DNA of 29,344 bases from Sphaeroforma sirkka (lineage: Eukaryota > Opisthokonta > Ichthyosporea > Ichthyophonida): contig LUCW03000720.1 of assembly GCA_001586965.3 (NCBI GenBank), positions 12,501 to 41,844 on the forward strand, written 5' to 3'. This document shows positions 19,640-29,344 of the stretch, piece by piece; positions within the stretch are counted from its first letter, which is position 1; the number at the start of each line of letters is the position of its first letter. A program made the translations under genes and the position numbers. The notes beneath the pieces are model-generated. The model was not told the origin of the DNA and searched no databases. It saw only the letters and a list, made by a program, of their open reading frames with translations.

Positions 19640-20841
19640 GCTCAATCATTTCTAAAACACTTCTTCCTGTTCCCCGCGACCCACCTCAACTCTCTCTTGA
19701 TCCGCTTGACGACACCCCCGACACCAGCATTCGCATCAACACAGACATCGAGCCCTCGTCTTCACGACAGCGTGCATTACAACAGGCCATTTCTGATGAT
19801 AAGCTTGTTCACCAGCAGGCCCTTTACGATGACACTGTACACAGGTTATATTCAGCCTGCCAAGCTGTCCAATCACACCCACTCAAACCATCTACCATAC
19901 GCGCAGCCGTTCGTGACGAAGATGCCGATATCTGGCGGGCTTCCTTTACACGTGAACTCGACAACCTTTGACAGGCTGGCGCCTACGTCCTACTTTATCC
20001 TGACGAAGTGTCTGATGGCGCTTTCATTGTCTCCTGCAAATAAGTTAAAAGGATTAACGGCTTAGTTGATAAGTATAAATCTCGCTTGAGTGTTCGCGGA
20101 TTCTCCCAAACTAAAGGTATCAACTATAAGGAGACTTGCGCCCCTACATGCAGCCGTGAAACATTACGCGCTGTTCTCGCCGCCGTCGCCTCTCAAGATT
20201 GGCATGTCGAACAAATGGATGTTGACATGGCATATCTTTATGCCGATCTCGACGAGCCGATATGCATGCGCCCACCCAAGGGCTCAGACGCTGTGGGCCT
20301 TCCATCCGATCACATCATTAAACTGAGGAAGAGCCATCATGGACTGAAACAGTCTAGCCGTCCATGATATGTCTTGATTAAGTCCAAACTCTTAGGCCGG
20401 AGCTTCACCCAATCTATGTACCATTGACCCATGTCTGTTCGTTTGCACCAGTGATACGATATCCTGCGTCGTTCTTCTTTATGTTGACGATATCATCACC
20501 TGTGGTAAAACCACCATAACACCTTCAAATGACTCCTTCAACGTGAATTCAGTTGCTAAAACCTGTGGTAAAACCATGGGTGACCATAGCACCTTCAAAC
20601 GACTCCTTCAGCGTGAATTCAGTTGCAAAGACATGGGGGATCCCAAATGTCTTCTTGGTATCCGAATACTTACCACCAACGGCTCCATCAGACATTAACG
20701 ACGCTTTCGAACGATTCGACATGTCCAATTGTCATCCTGCTCCCAATCCCACAACAATGGAAAACCCCCATAAAAACACCGGCCCACGCCGCGACTGTGA
20801 CTTTCGCGAATTAATCGGCACGTGACAATATTTGTCCGTTG
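19640..20841 (+). pseudogene. Copia reverse transcriptase (RVT_2), 3'-truncated
   Basis: Ordered blocks are DPLDDTPDTSIRINTDIEPS, then ADIWRASFTRELDNL (the start of RVT_2), KSRLSVRGFSQTKGINYKET, VEQMDVDMAYLYADLDEPI with the first catalytic Asp, HHGLKQSSRP, YVDDIIT (YVDD at 20480-20491), KDMGDPKCLLGIRI and finally FRELIGT...YLSVV. Stops occur at about 19969, 20041 and 20367, and there is an internal duplication at 20501-20632. The next expected step is the GTRPDI-type block leading into RNase H. Instead the sequence becomes telomere-like at 20842. Confidence 0.8.
20501..20632 (+). repeat. 63-69 bp tandem duplication in the RT
   Basis: TGTGGTAAAACCA...GTGAATTCAGTTGC occurs at 20501-20563 and again, slightly diverged, at 20564-20632. 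It lies directly after the YVDD block and disrupts the frame. Confidence 0.85.
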
Positions 20842-20864
20842 TAGGGTTTTAGGGTTAGGGTTTA
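20842..20864 (+). repeat. Telomere-like tract, G-rich on plus strand
   Basis: TAGGGTTTTAGGGTTAGGGT followed by TTA gives three TAGGG cores spaced as TTTTAGGG and TTAGGG. G-rich sequence running rightward on the plus strand is the orientation of a right-hand chromosome end. Confidence 0.6.
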
Positions 20865-20969
20865 TGATCCATAGTAAACACATGACCCAATGAACCAGAA
20901 GATAATCAGTTAGTATTCAATAAATAACCAACACCTGACCTCTGTAGAGGGGAGTACGTTGAGTTATAG

Positions 20970-21541
20970 TTATTGACGTGTATTCACCAGTCACTACACT
21001 GTGCGTTTATCGGTCAGAGTGAAGGGTGGCAGCGTGCGTGGGTGCAAAAGGTTGTGATGGAGCAGGTCAATCCGCTCTGCAAACTCGAGTTTGAATCATC
21101 TGCTATATACCAGAGATACGCAATACCTTTGACCCCAACACCGGCAGCTACCTACACGTGCTTTTCATGGTGCACGAACATCAGAACCCGTCGATGAGCC
21201 CGATCAAGTGGAACGTGCAGAAAATCGTGGACCGTTTCATCAAGGAGCCATACAGTTGGACACACGAGATGATGGATCTTAACATTATCGACACGTACCA
21301 GTACAAGCAGTCCAACGGATCCACGTTTGATAACAAAAGTATCATGATGTACTCATTCGATGCATCGAACACAACGGATGGAAAAAACTTAAAAAAGACA
21401 AATCGTGACTTTTCGTCATCCCACCGATTGTGGATTCAAAGTATGACCCCAACACGCTTCACATTAAAAAAGCGAAAACGTAGCCAGACAAAGAATAGAT
21501 ACTTCACACCTTGGTGTAACTCATCGACGCGTGCATCGTAG
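20970..21541 (+). pseudogene. Zinc metallopeptidase (astacin/zincin-like) fragment
   Basis: An N-terminal piece (GWQRAWVQKVVMEQVNPLC, 21025-21081) resembles the start of a zincin catalytic domain. After a frameshift, the frame from about 21139 reads LHVLFMVHEHQNP, then WNVQKIVDRFI, WTHEMMDLNIIDTY, STFDNKSIMMYSFDA, TTDGKNL and SSSHRLWIQSM. These match in order the family pattern HExxHxxGxxHEHQ-P, W, N-I, FD-x-x-SIM-x-Y, TTDG and LS-x-x-D-x-x-WI-x-x-MYP. The E-x-x-H half of the zinc-binding HExxH is absent, as if four codons were deleted between two CAC codons, and the following Gly is Phe. A peptidase of this kind would be secreted and cut proteins, but this copy is dead. I am fairly sure of the family and not of the subfamily. 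Confidence 0.65.
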
Positions 21542-22015
21542 AACTCATTTGCTATAATTTGTCTACTATCCGGTCAGAATCATATACACAGTACATTCTC
21601 GATCGCGTCGACAGCATTGATACGTGCACGACCACACAGTCCAGTGTTGATTTTGTACAAGCGGCCATTCAGTCTGCAACGTCGTTTGCCTTCCATCTCT
21701 TTAGCCTTCAAGGCGATTATGGGTTAAAGTAACGAGAATTTTACTCTTTGTCAAACATCCAACTCAGAGTCAGCAAGTTTGCCTTTTTGAAAGAAATAGA
21801 CTTTTGCAATACTAAGGCGGTTCCAAGTGGAGGTTAGGGGAATCCTCTTCATTAATATTATTTTCCAGCCTATGAAGTGGTATGGGGCAATCAACAACCA
21901 TATTTGTTCACTAAAAACGTATCGGATTACCGTCATGTGTAGAGAGCATGACAAGTTTGCTCAGCTTTTAACAACCCTTGATTGAACGAAGTGACCACAA
22001 ATGCCTACCTCATCC
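21542..22015. other. Sequence between peptidase relic and second telomere-like tract
   Basis: No supported gene is seen. A broken plus-strand frame to about 21729 (SSVDFVQAAIQSATSFAFHL) may be the tail of the peptidase pseudogene or another exon. The rest has stops in all frames. Confidence 0.4.
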
Positions 22016-22031
22016 ACCCTAAACCCTAAAC
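22016..22031 (-). repeat. Telomere-like tract, C-rich on plus strand
   Basis: ACCCTAAACCCTAAAC gives two CCCTAAA units, the complement of TTTAGGG. On the plus strand this is the orientation of a left-hand chromosome end, opposite to the tract at 20842. Confidence 0.55.
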
Positions 22032-23530
22032 TACCACATATTACAAGCGTTCAAGAGTGCAATAAATTCGGCATATACAGCCCAAATAAAAATCAATTTA
22101 TTGATGTGTACATAAAATTCCTGATCTGAGAGTACCTTTAAAGATTGGACAGATGACAATTGAACACTCATGTTATTCTTCGCTCTTTCATCCTTTCCGG
22201 GCAGGGCTGCTTTTATCTTGAAGGGTTGAAAGGTTCAGTTTATCAAATTTAAAGCTCCTTGTTGACTACCGCAAGCCGGACATATAAAAATGCTCTAATA
22301 CTACACGATCGTTGGGTATTAGTTCGTTTCAAAGTACGTATGCAACCGCCGAGTCTTAATAGAAGTATTTCTTCCAATGGTTATTGGCAACCAATACCAG
22401 CTTCGATTCCCAAATTCGCCCGTTATCGAATAAAACGGTTTCTACTAAAGTATGGACAATATGACGAACTCAGCCAGCTTTTTCAGCCCTCGATTGGGCG
22501 TGCCGATATCTTTGGTTACTGCAGGCTTATCATTGCCGTTTAGTACCTGTTGTTATTCGCTGTCAAGTGCATTTGCATATAAAATTGCCGATGTTTGTTG
22601 TTTGCATTTGTGTGTCTTAGTTTTAACTCGGGCACTGTTTATGGTTGAATAAACGCGAATCGAATGATCAGTGGTAGTCGCTCCTCGATCTCTGCTCTGA
22701 GAAGTACGTGTACTAAACAGGTAGAGGTGCTTCAAGTTCGAATGTGGGTTTACTATATTCCACATATCTACTACTGACTGACCACTGCCGCTTTTTTATT
22801 TGGCAGTTGCTGGAGAGTGATATTTACCTTTTTCATCAAGAGTAAAGTTACCTAAAATTGTCAAATTGTAAATATATATTAGTGTCGTCGATGTTGAGCT
22901 ATCATGCTTGCTGTATATGAATTTGATCGGCCCAATCCAAGAGTACCTTGTCGATTCGTATAAATGGCAATTTATTTCATAATCAATGATATTCAATCGT
23001 TTGACTGTTTTGTCACATAAGTGTGTGTAAATGAAAATAGAATTGATTGATGGTTGTTCATATTTTAACAATCAGGTTTGCCAACAATCAGGTTTATCAA
23101 TAATCAGCACGAGAGCCCCTAATATGTGCTAAATGGTTGCAACGTCGCCAAAGAGTGATGCATCTCTAGCCCACAGTTCTTAGACATTCATATATTCCAA
23201 TCATTGTGTGCCACACCTATCTTCTGATCGAAGAACTTTTGCGTGCAACAAAGGAGGTTCACGCATTGAACGGTTAGTACCAAGACCTCCCATGGAGCGG
23301 ATATCGGGTTTAAAAACTCTGAAAATTAAGATAGGTATTTGGGATCAGTATTAGACTACATAGAATCTAAACAGGAAGTGACGGCCATTTTTTTTTGCTC
23401 AACTGTGTGCGGCATACAATAGCGTCTTAGAGGCGTCTTCAATCATAATTCCACTCCGTGGGAGGTCCGAGGAAACCCTTCAAGTGCATACATTACATAT
23501 ATAATCGGAAAAGCCATTTTTTGTCAAATC
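22032..23530. other. AT-rich intergenic region
   Basis: No gene is supported. Open stretches (for example 22259-22543 plus and 22796-23071 minus) lack motifs and sit in AT-rich sequence. A direct repeat CAATCAGGTTT / CAATCAG occurs at about 23070-23106. The minus-strand sequence below 23531 may still contain decayed 3' parts of the RNase H remnant. Confidence 0.5.
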
Positions 23531-23965
23531 CTAGAAGATATAAACAGATATTGGGAGTACGAGAATAGTTATTACTGGCACATGCAAAAAGGGGTCTTCC
23601 GTGCTTGAAAGTAAAATGCTCAATTGTAAAAATGAACTACCCTGATCTGCATTATCAACACATTTGGTAAGATATAGAATGAAAGAGCGGATATTGTTTA
23701 TTTGATCTAATTCCATGTACAAAAGCCTGAAAAGTAATCCCAAATCAAAACAATTACAGATACTTGCGAGCTTAGCTGAATATGCAGTACCAAAGAGATG
23801 CTGTCGATCGATATCTTTGCTGTTGAAGATGACTTGGTAAAAGTTAGGCGCATCCATAGTTGTCGCACCTTGTATGCCGCACGCAATTGAGTAAACAAAA
23901 TCGAGTGTCCACATATGCTCGAAGCAAAAATACAGTGTTATGATATACCTACCAAATTTGAACAA
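23531..23965 (-). pseudogene. Possible retroelement RNase H remnant
   Basis: This 144-codon open frame has no clear ATG. Its centre reads FNSKDIDRQHLFGTAYSAKL, followed by ASICNCFDLGLLFRLLYMEL and LYLTKCVDNAD. The arrangement (Ser-Lys, Arg, then an S-x-x-AEL-like helix, FD-x-x-x-x-LR-x-x-x-x-EL, then a strand with T-[DK]-C/S) recalls the RNase H domain at the end of copia-type polyproteins. The Glu expected in the AEL helix is Lys here. No RT was found upstream on the same strand and no LTR nearby, so this is a tentative call; it could also be a host gene exon or chance. Confidence 0.3.
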
Positions 23966-24684
23966 AAGTGAGTGGTAGAAATAGAGGTGATGCTGAGTCC
24001 ATGGGGCTTCCGGCTCCTCTCGCTGGGCAGGAAGTACTTATGAATTTTCAATTAAACAAGCCATTGTACAGCTACGTGAACCTCTCATTTTAATGCTAGC
24101 ATGTCTTTAAACGAACCCGGCAAATTATCATCAATTGCGGGGTTTGAACGCGCGAATCGTCTGTATTGACCCAAAGTACCTTTAAGGAAATATGCCGGAT
24201 TCAGTATAAGACTGAGCGTACTATCTAATCAGGAAGTGGTATAAGTACGTGGTCACAAGATGCCTATATAGCTGTTAGTTCGGATGAAAAAATTTACTAC
24301 ACCATTACCGGTGTTTAGTATACCTGAATTAAAAGCAGTAATCATTTTGTCTTTTGTTACACGGATGTGTGTCTCACTTTTTATTTCATTGATGATTTAG
24401 CATGAATCGTAAAAAAGACACATTTATCTTTTCTCAGCACAAGTTGAGACCTTTTATCGCGTGGTGCCACGTTTCGTAGTGTCACGTAACAAAATCCTCT
24501 GGTCAAAGGATTTGTTAGTACTGGATTGAGGATGCCCAGAAGAAGTGACAGGTATCAGTTGGATTCACACCAAACCTCGATATTAAAGCAAGAAAGCTTC
24601 ACTTCCCAACCCACCAGTATACATGTCAGCGCGTATTAATTTCGTTTAAGACCTGTTAAATATAATTAGGTAAAGCATCCAAGC
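23966..24684. other. Intergenic region, 3' flank of the kinase gene
   Basis: No gene is supported. The part next to 24685 is the kinase 3' flank. I did not find an AATAAA within about 150 bp of the stop on the minus strand. Confidence 0.5.
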
Positions 24685-27600
24685 CTACAGTTTGAACTTC
24701 GGGGCACCAGCCTCCGATGAGTGAGCTTCGTGGTCTTCATCGTCATCGGACGAATACATGTTTGTCGCGTCTGATTTATCCTGTTTAGCAGCTTCTCCAT
24801 GTGCTGCGACCGTCTGACTTAGCGAAACCCCAGAAGGTGACGCGGGTAATTTTGTAGCTGTTGCATGATGTATTTTTTTTTGATGCTCATGAGTATAAAC
24901 ACCGGGAAATCAAGAATTACATCTATATAGAGAATGCAAATGTTCGCACTTATGTGCATATAGTGATAGCGATCGGATTAATACTTGCAATAGAATACCG
25001 TATTGAAGTGATATTGATCTTATATAGTTGACGACGGAAAATCAAGATTATATAGATAACACTTTTCAGATGAAGGCAAGCCTTCGGTGCACATATTGAA
25101 ACCCCCCCTACACGAAAACTCACCAACTAGGCCCATCTCCGTATTCTTGACAACGGCATCGAATTCGCTGAAAAGAGACTGGTCGATATCGCTAGTTGCA
25201 GGATACACACTGGGTCGCCCGAGGTCAGGCTGCAGGTTGACCATTCCTTTCTTGTACTTTCCAGGTTTTGGTGCTTTCACCGCCTTCCGTTCTAATGCAT
25301 CCCAGTCGATATCTGCGTTTGGATTATCGCGAGAAGCTTCAGAACCGCAACAAAAACCTACGTCTCAATATTTGCAAGTCTATTTAGGAGCGCATGAATA
25401 GAGAATAGACATGTCGACGAACGCGTACCTTTAAACCAAGGATGCTCCATCACGTCGATCATGCCTCGCTTCGAGCCAAGGCGATGTCTGAGTACAAAAT
25501 AATAAGCAATTGCGTTTCAATCACTGCGTTGAACGTAGCTGGTTTCGACAAAGCCACACAAAAGGTTAAATGACTATGCGAATGCAACATACTTTCGATC
25601 CACGGCAAGCAGATTTGACACTAAATCTTTACCAGTAGAGGTCATCCATTTCGGGAACGAGTATTGCCCGTTGAGAATATCCCTGATTTATGTAAAGCAC
25701 GCCCAGAAGTGGTTGGTAATCAATAAAGGCCCATGAAATTGCGAAGTTTACTATTGTAAATTTTCGGGAACGAGAATTGCCCGTTGAGAATATCCCTGAT
25801 TTATGTAGAGCACGACCAGAAGAGGTTGGTAATCAATAAAGGCCCAATAAATTGCGAAGCTTACTATTGTATATTTTCGAAAGCTAAGAAATGAGACAAT
25901 CTCGAAGTGGGGCAATCTCCCAGTATCATTTTAGGAGTTTTAACTGAAACAAATATCAAACATATACAGCAAACGTTTCAGACGTCGAAAATATGCATAG
26001 CCAAGCACTGAGCGAAAACGCACTAAAATTTTAAAACACCGGCACACGTTAATTTCACATACTTATATCGCACCCCGCCGTTAGCATCACTTGTGACAAA
26101 TGGAGCATAACCACATTGTAATTCGTAAATGAATACGCCAAGCGACCAGAAGTCAGCCTCCTTGTTGTAGCCTTCACCCCTGATCACTTCTGGAGCTAGG
26201 TAGTCGGGAGTGCCACAAAACGTATACGTCTTTTCTGATTCACCCAGGTGCTTTGCAAATCCGAAGTCAATCAACTTTAGGTGGCCTTCAGTGTCTAGTA
26301 ACATATTCTCTGGCTGCGAATTTGTGTTTTAAGTAGAATGATGAATTACATTGAATGCGAACAAGGTAACAGATCGTATTGTACAAATCCGTTGACCCAT
26401 TGAATATTGAAAAAGGCTCACAGAGCATCTTAGATAATGAAACTTAAATACAGGATATTTACATAGAGATAAACATATATTCTTATACATTGAATATATT
26501 CACAAAATAAAAAAAGGTGGAAAGCACATGGAACGCCATATCTACGCGTAGAATACATATATAGATAACAACATCCAGTTTCACCTTTCGACTCAGCTAT
26601 CATATAATTTTAATACGAGAAATCGGGATGAGCAAAACAACATTACATGTTTGTAGTATACCGGAACATTCACATACAATATCGTAACAAACACGTCATT
26701 GTTCCAAAGCACATATACTTGGTCCGCGCACCTAACAATACTACTGGAATTCACGTGGCAATCTGTGTGAGTAAAGGCGTACAGATACGTACCTGCGCGT
26801 GGTTTGTATAGGTAACGCATACAGATAACAACATCTAATTCTACCTTCGACTCAATATATTCTTGATGATCCGAAGCATCACGATGAGCAAAACATTGCA
26901 TGACTTAGTAGGCAAGGACTTTCACATGCGATATCGCAATAAAAAGGTCACCGTATATAGCACATGCACAATGTCCGCGCACCTAACAATACTACTGGAA
27001 TTCACGTGGCAATCTGTGTGAGTAAGGCGTATAGATACGTACCTGCGCATGATTTGCATAGGTAACGCATACAGACAACAACATCTAATTCTACCTTCGA
27101 CTCAGCTATCATACATGACGTAGTAGGCAAGGACTTTCACATGCAATATCGCAATAAACAGGTCACTGTATATAGCACATGCACAATGTCCGCGCACCTA
27201 AAAATAATGCTGATCTCCCATACCTTTATATCTCGATAAACTATATGCTCATGCTCGTGCATGTATTTGAGGGCCAACATCAACTCCGCCGCATAAAAGC
27301 GCGCCTTCTTTTCACTGAAACGGCCGTTTTTGGAACCTCGCAGATGTGCAAAGAGCTCGCCGCCAGATATGAATTCCATAACAAAATACAGCTTGTGCTC
27401 ATCCTGGAATGACCCCAATGTTTTCACTGTGAATGGACACTCGTGAGCTGACAATTCCATCATCGTTGTGTTTTCCTCCTTCACATGATCTAATTGCTGT
27501 TGTTGTAATACCCACGACTTGTTGATGATCTTCAGCACTACCTTCTCCTCTGTTTGTATATGTCTATATGCGATACAAGTACCACGAATACAGAAGATAC

Positions 27601-28457
27601 AATTAGATACACACGAGTATCCAGAGGCGCGCACTCCGTATTTTTTCCTGTCCCCGCCGCGCTAAAAAACAAACAAACAAAACGAATGAGAGGACGTACA
27701 TACCGACAAAGCTGCACCTTTCCAAAAGCACCAGAACCAATTTGCTTTATGACTTTAAATTGTAGCAGCTTATAGTGGAAATCATCCTGTTCGCCAGCAA
27801 GCTCTGAAGTGGAAACAAAAATGAGCGAGTAAGCATATGGATGATCATATCGAAACGAATTGAAATTAATAGAAAATTATCGTGTTGTGACTACGTAAAG
27901 CGAATGATGCATATGTAACATTTCTTTCATTGCACCTGAGAAGAAGTACGATACAACTATGATAGCGTTTAAATGATTGCACTCTCCAGAGAGAAGGTGA
28001 AATACAAAGTTTCACACACACACACACACACATTTTATAAATAATAATAACAATGATAATGATAATGATAATGATAATATATATATATATATATATACAT
28101 ACACACTTACATGTATACATACAGACTGATGCACACTATATGTATACACATACACATACACTTAATATATACATAGATCAGAATATGCATATACATTTAT
28201 ATACAAAAACATACACACACACACATATATATATATGCACATACACACACATACAAACAAACAAACAAACAAACACGCACACACATAAATATATTTATTA
28301 TAAAATACAGATTCAGATCGAAATGCAGATAGAGACACAGATGCAGATGCACAAACGCACATACACACACACACGTATACATATATATAAACATATATAT
28401 ATATATAGAAGATACATATACAGATACACACACTCATATATATATATATATGAACAT

Positions 28458-28489
<32 letters not shown>

Positions 28490-28888
28490 GCATAATACTA
28501 CATTGAACTATTTATATCATGTTTTTATACGTCCGCGTGGATTTGTGTTATGTACACTGGTACATATACCCCGTAACAAGTAAACGTGCGTCACAACACC
28601 GTACACAACCTTAAACTGGTTCTGCATACCTGTTAAAGCCTTGAAGCTCTTATTAGATGGTAACCTACTCTTGGCCACCAGATGAGTGAGGTGCAGGGCG
28701 TCTGTGACATTTTTCATACTTACAGCCCGGCGCATGCCTTCCGGATGAGCATCATACTTAAGCTTTAAAGTGGCTATCGATTCCTTTGTGTTCTTAGCGG
28801 CTAACGTTTCCTTTGTGTTCTTAATTTCGAGCGCATCTCTTGAATCTTTGCTCTTGTCCTTCCCCTTAGACGACGAAAAAAACGGCAT
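24685..28888 (-). CDS. AGC-family Ser/Thr protein kinase (PKA/PKG-like)
   Basis: Eight exons on the minus strand: 28888-28630, 27803-27704, 27563-27224, 26313-26063, 25682-25593, 25487-25429, 25312-25124, 24857-24685. All introns are GT-AG, phases agree, and the total is 1461 nt for 486 residues. Residues 1-101 are a charged N-terminal extension with a KNTKE repeat. The kinase domain is about 102-365: Gly loop GSGAFGKV (109-116), Lys131 and Glu150 spaced as in PKA, VMEF hinge, YRDIKPEN (Asp231, Asn236), DFG at 249-251, activation-loop Thr264 in [11 protein letters not shown] at 273-275. An AGC-type C-tail follows (HPWFKDIDWDAL, FSEFD), then an acidic Ser/Asp/Glu end. No cyclic-nucleotide domain is encoded, so it is catalytic-subunit-like. 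All catalytic residues are present. Which AGC subgroup it belongs to is undecided. ATG 28888 has the context CAACAATGCC. Confidence 0.93.
25649..25874. repeat. 113-bp tandem duplication covering part of kinase exon 5
   Basis: 25649-25761 and 25762-25874 are near-identical. The first copy contains the first 34 bases of exon 5 and its acceptor. The second, lying upstream in the transcript within intron 4, repeats that acceptor (CAG at 25796-25798) and 34 exon bases, encoding [11 protein letters not shown] with Tyr changed to Phe. It lacks the rest of the exon. Confidence 0.9.
26562..27220. repeat. Tandem repeat of about 250 bp in kinase intron 3
   Basis: GATAACAACATC...TTCGACTCA begins units at about 26562, 26822 and 27072 (GACAACAACATC in the last). 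The block GCGCACCTAACAATACTACT recurs at about 26735 and 26975, and a diverged form lies at 27190. The third unit is shortened and ends close to the exon 3 donor at 27223. Units differ by substitutions and deletions. Confidence 0.8.
28012..28495. repeat. CA/TA/GATAAT/CAAA microsatellites in kinase intron 1
   Basis: This is a compound block of CA runs, (AT)n, AATGAT repeats, (CAAA)n and TATA/CATA repeats. Long open frames on both strands here come from repeat periodicity alone. Confidence 0.95.
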
Positions 28889-29344
28889 TGTTGCTGAAAG
28901 ACTCTTGCTTTTAACTACAAAAATATGTATGTAGACATAAGACCTAGGCTCAGGCTGATGATACAAGCGAATACAACACGAACGTTCGTTCGTGGTAGGT
29001 CTTTTTCTTTTGACAAATATATATATATTATGGCCTCAAATCATGAGTTGGCACAAGCTATGTAGTTGTCTAATACTTCGTACAACTAACTGTGTCCATC
29101 GAGAGGCGTGAGACGGAACTCGGAAGTCATGAACGCCAACAAACTGTAGCAACAATACGACCCTCGACCGCGGCACGGGTGAGTGTGGCTCACCTGTGGT
29201 TGCACTTTTATTGGTCACAAATCATGTTGCTGAACTATTCATGTTTTTTCAGGTTCTCTTTGAGCGAGTCTTTTTTTTATCACAGGCACTCTGAGAGTCG
29301 TTTTTTTGTGTGTGGACGACAGGTCGACAGAAGGTGAGGTTTTT
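28889..29344 (-). promoter_or_regulatory. Upstream region of the kinase gene
   Basis: The minus strand runs into the kinase ATG at 28888. A TTTTTGTAG at about 28917-28925, 29-37 bases upstream of the ATG, could be the acceptor of a 5' UTR intron. A hairpin with a 7-bp stem (CACGAAC/GTTCGTG, 28977-28994) and a (TA)n stretch (about 29019-29030) lie further up. The plus-strand open frame at 29092-29337 has no recognisable feature. The window ends without another gene. Confidence 0.4.
28977..28994. other. Hairpin/dyad upstream of the kinase
   Basis: CACGAAC-GTTC-GTTCGTG is a perfect 7-bp inverted repeat about 90 bp before the kinase start codon. It could be a dimeric transcription-factor site. 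This is only a positional suggestion. Confidence 0.4.

Larger units (their letters stand above)
12228..20841 (+). mobile_element. Ty1/copia LTR retrotransposon, duplicated and truncated
   Basis: The order is LTR, primer site, gag with zinc knuckles, protease, pre-integrase, integrase, Ser/Thr/Pro-rich linker and reverse transcriptase. Integrase before RT is diagnostic of Ty1/copia. The gag to pre-integrase part occurs twice in tandem (12566-14991 and 14992-17415). The 3' end is missing: the RT frame runs to the block ELIGT...YLSVV and then meets a telomere-like tract at 20842. Stops and frameshifts throughout show that it is dead. Confidence 0.8.

Noticed and set aside
22690..22765. tRNA-like sequence with GTTCGAAT
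   Set aside because: The bases around the putative T loop do not pair and no acceptor stem forms, so at most it is a weak B-box resemblance.
28053..28583. Long plus-strand frame (about 176 codons) and overlapping minus-strand frames
   Set aside because: They lie wholly in CA/TA microsatellites of kinase intron 1. The composition is His/Thr/Tyr/Ile from the repeat unit.
29092..29337. Plus-strand frame at the right edge
   Set aside because: No motif, codon pattern or neighbouring exon supports it, and it overlaps the kinase upstream region.
1..29344. CRISPR arrays, operons, ribosome binding sites or phage genes
   Set aside because: Spliced genes, LTR retrotransposons and telomere-like repeats show eukaryotic DNA, and no regularly spaced palindromic repeat array is present.

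Overview
The window is nuclear DNA of a eukaryote. It holds one intact spliced gene (an AGC-family protein kinase in eight exons, minus strand, right end) and a dense bed of decayed LTR retrotransposons. Introns use ordinary GT-AG ends, the standard genetic code fits the kinase, and short TTTAGGG/TTAGGG tracts occur. The mix of an intron-rich kinase, Ty3/gypsy and Ty1/copia elements and long microsatellites fits a repeat-rich unicellular eukaryote (for example an ichthyosporean or an early-branching fungus). The sequence alone does not fix the species, and nothing here is prokaryotic. Layout: 1-2160 is unassigned, with a GC-richer stretch at about 1000-2150. 2190 to about 9900 is a badly decayed Ty3/gypsy element on the plus strand: a damaged 5' LTR, a leader with a small basic reading frame, a long A-rich leader, gag with a zinc knuckle, protease and reverse transcriptase/RNase H. 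Later insertions cut it: a solo LTR of a second family at 2367-2952 (4-bp target duplication ATAC), an opposite-strand copy of that second family at 3466-4688 (target duplication GCCG) that encloses most of a 210-residue acidic reading frame, and a solo LTR of the host element's own family at 6891-7222 (target duplication AGAG). About 9900-11919 is the start of another copy of the same gypsy family on the minus strand, joined tail to tail to the first. About 12228-20841 is a Ty1/copia element with a half-tRNA primer site, gag, protease, integrase and reverse transcriptase. Its first 2.4 kb is tandemly duplicated almost without change, and its reverse transcriptase stops at a telomere-like tract. 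20842-22031 is bounded by two short telomere-like tracts in head-to-head orientation and carries a broken zinc-metallopeptidase gene. 22032-24684 is AT-rich intergenic DNA with a possible retroelement RNase H remnant. 24685-28888 is the kinase gene, whose introns hold a partly duplicated exon, a roughly 250-bp tandem repeat and long CA/TA microsatellites. 28889-29344 is its upstream region. No functional partnership between genes is visible: the kinase is the only locus that looks alive, and the rest records nested transposition, duplication and chromosome-break repair.
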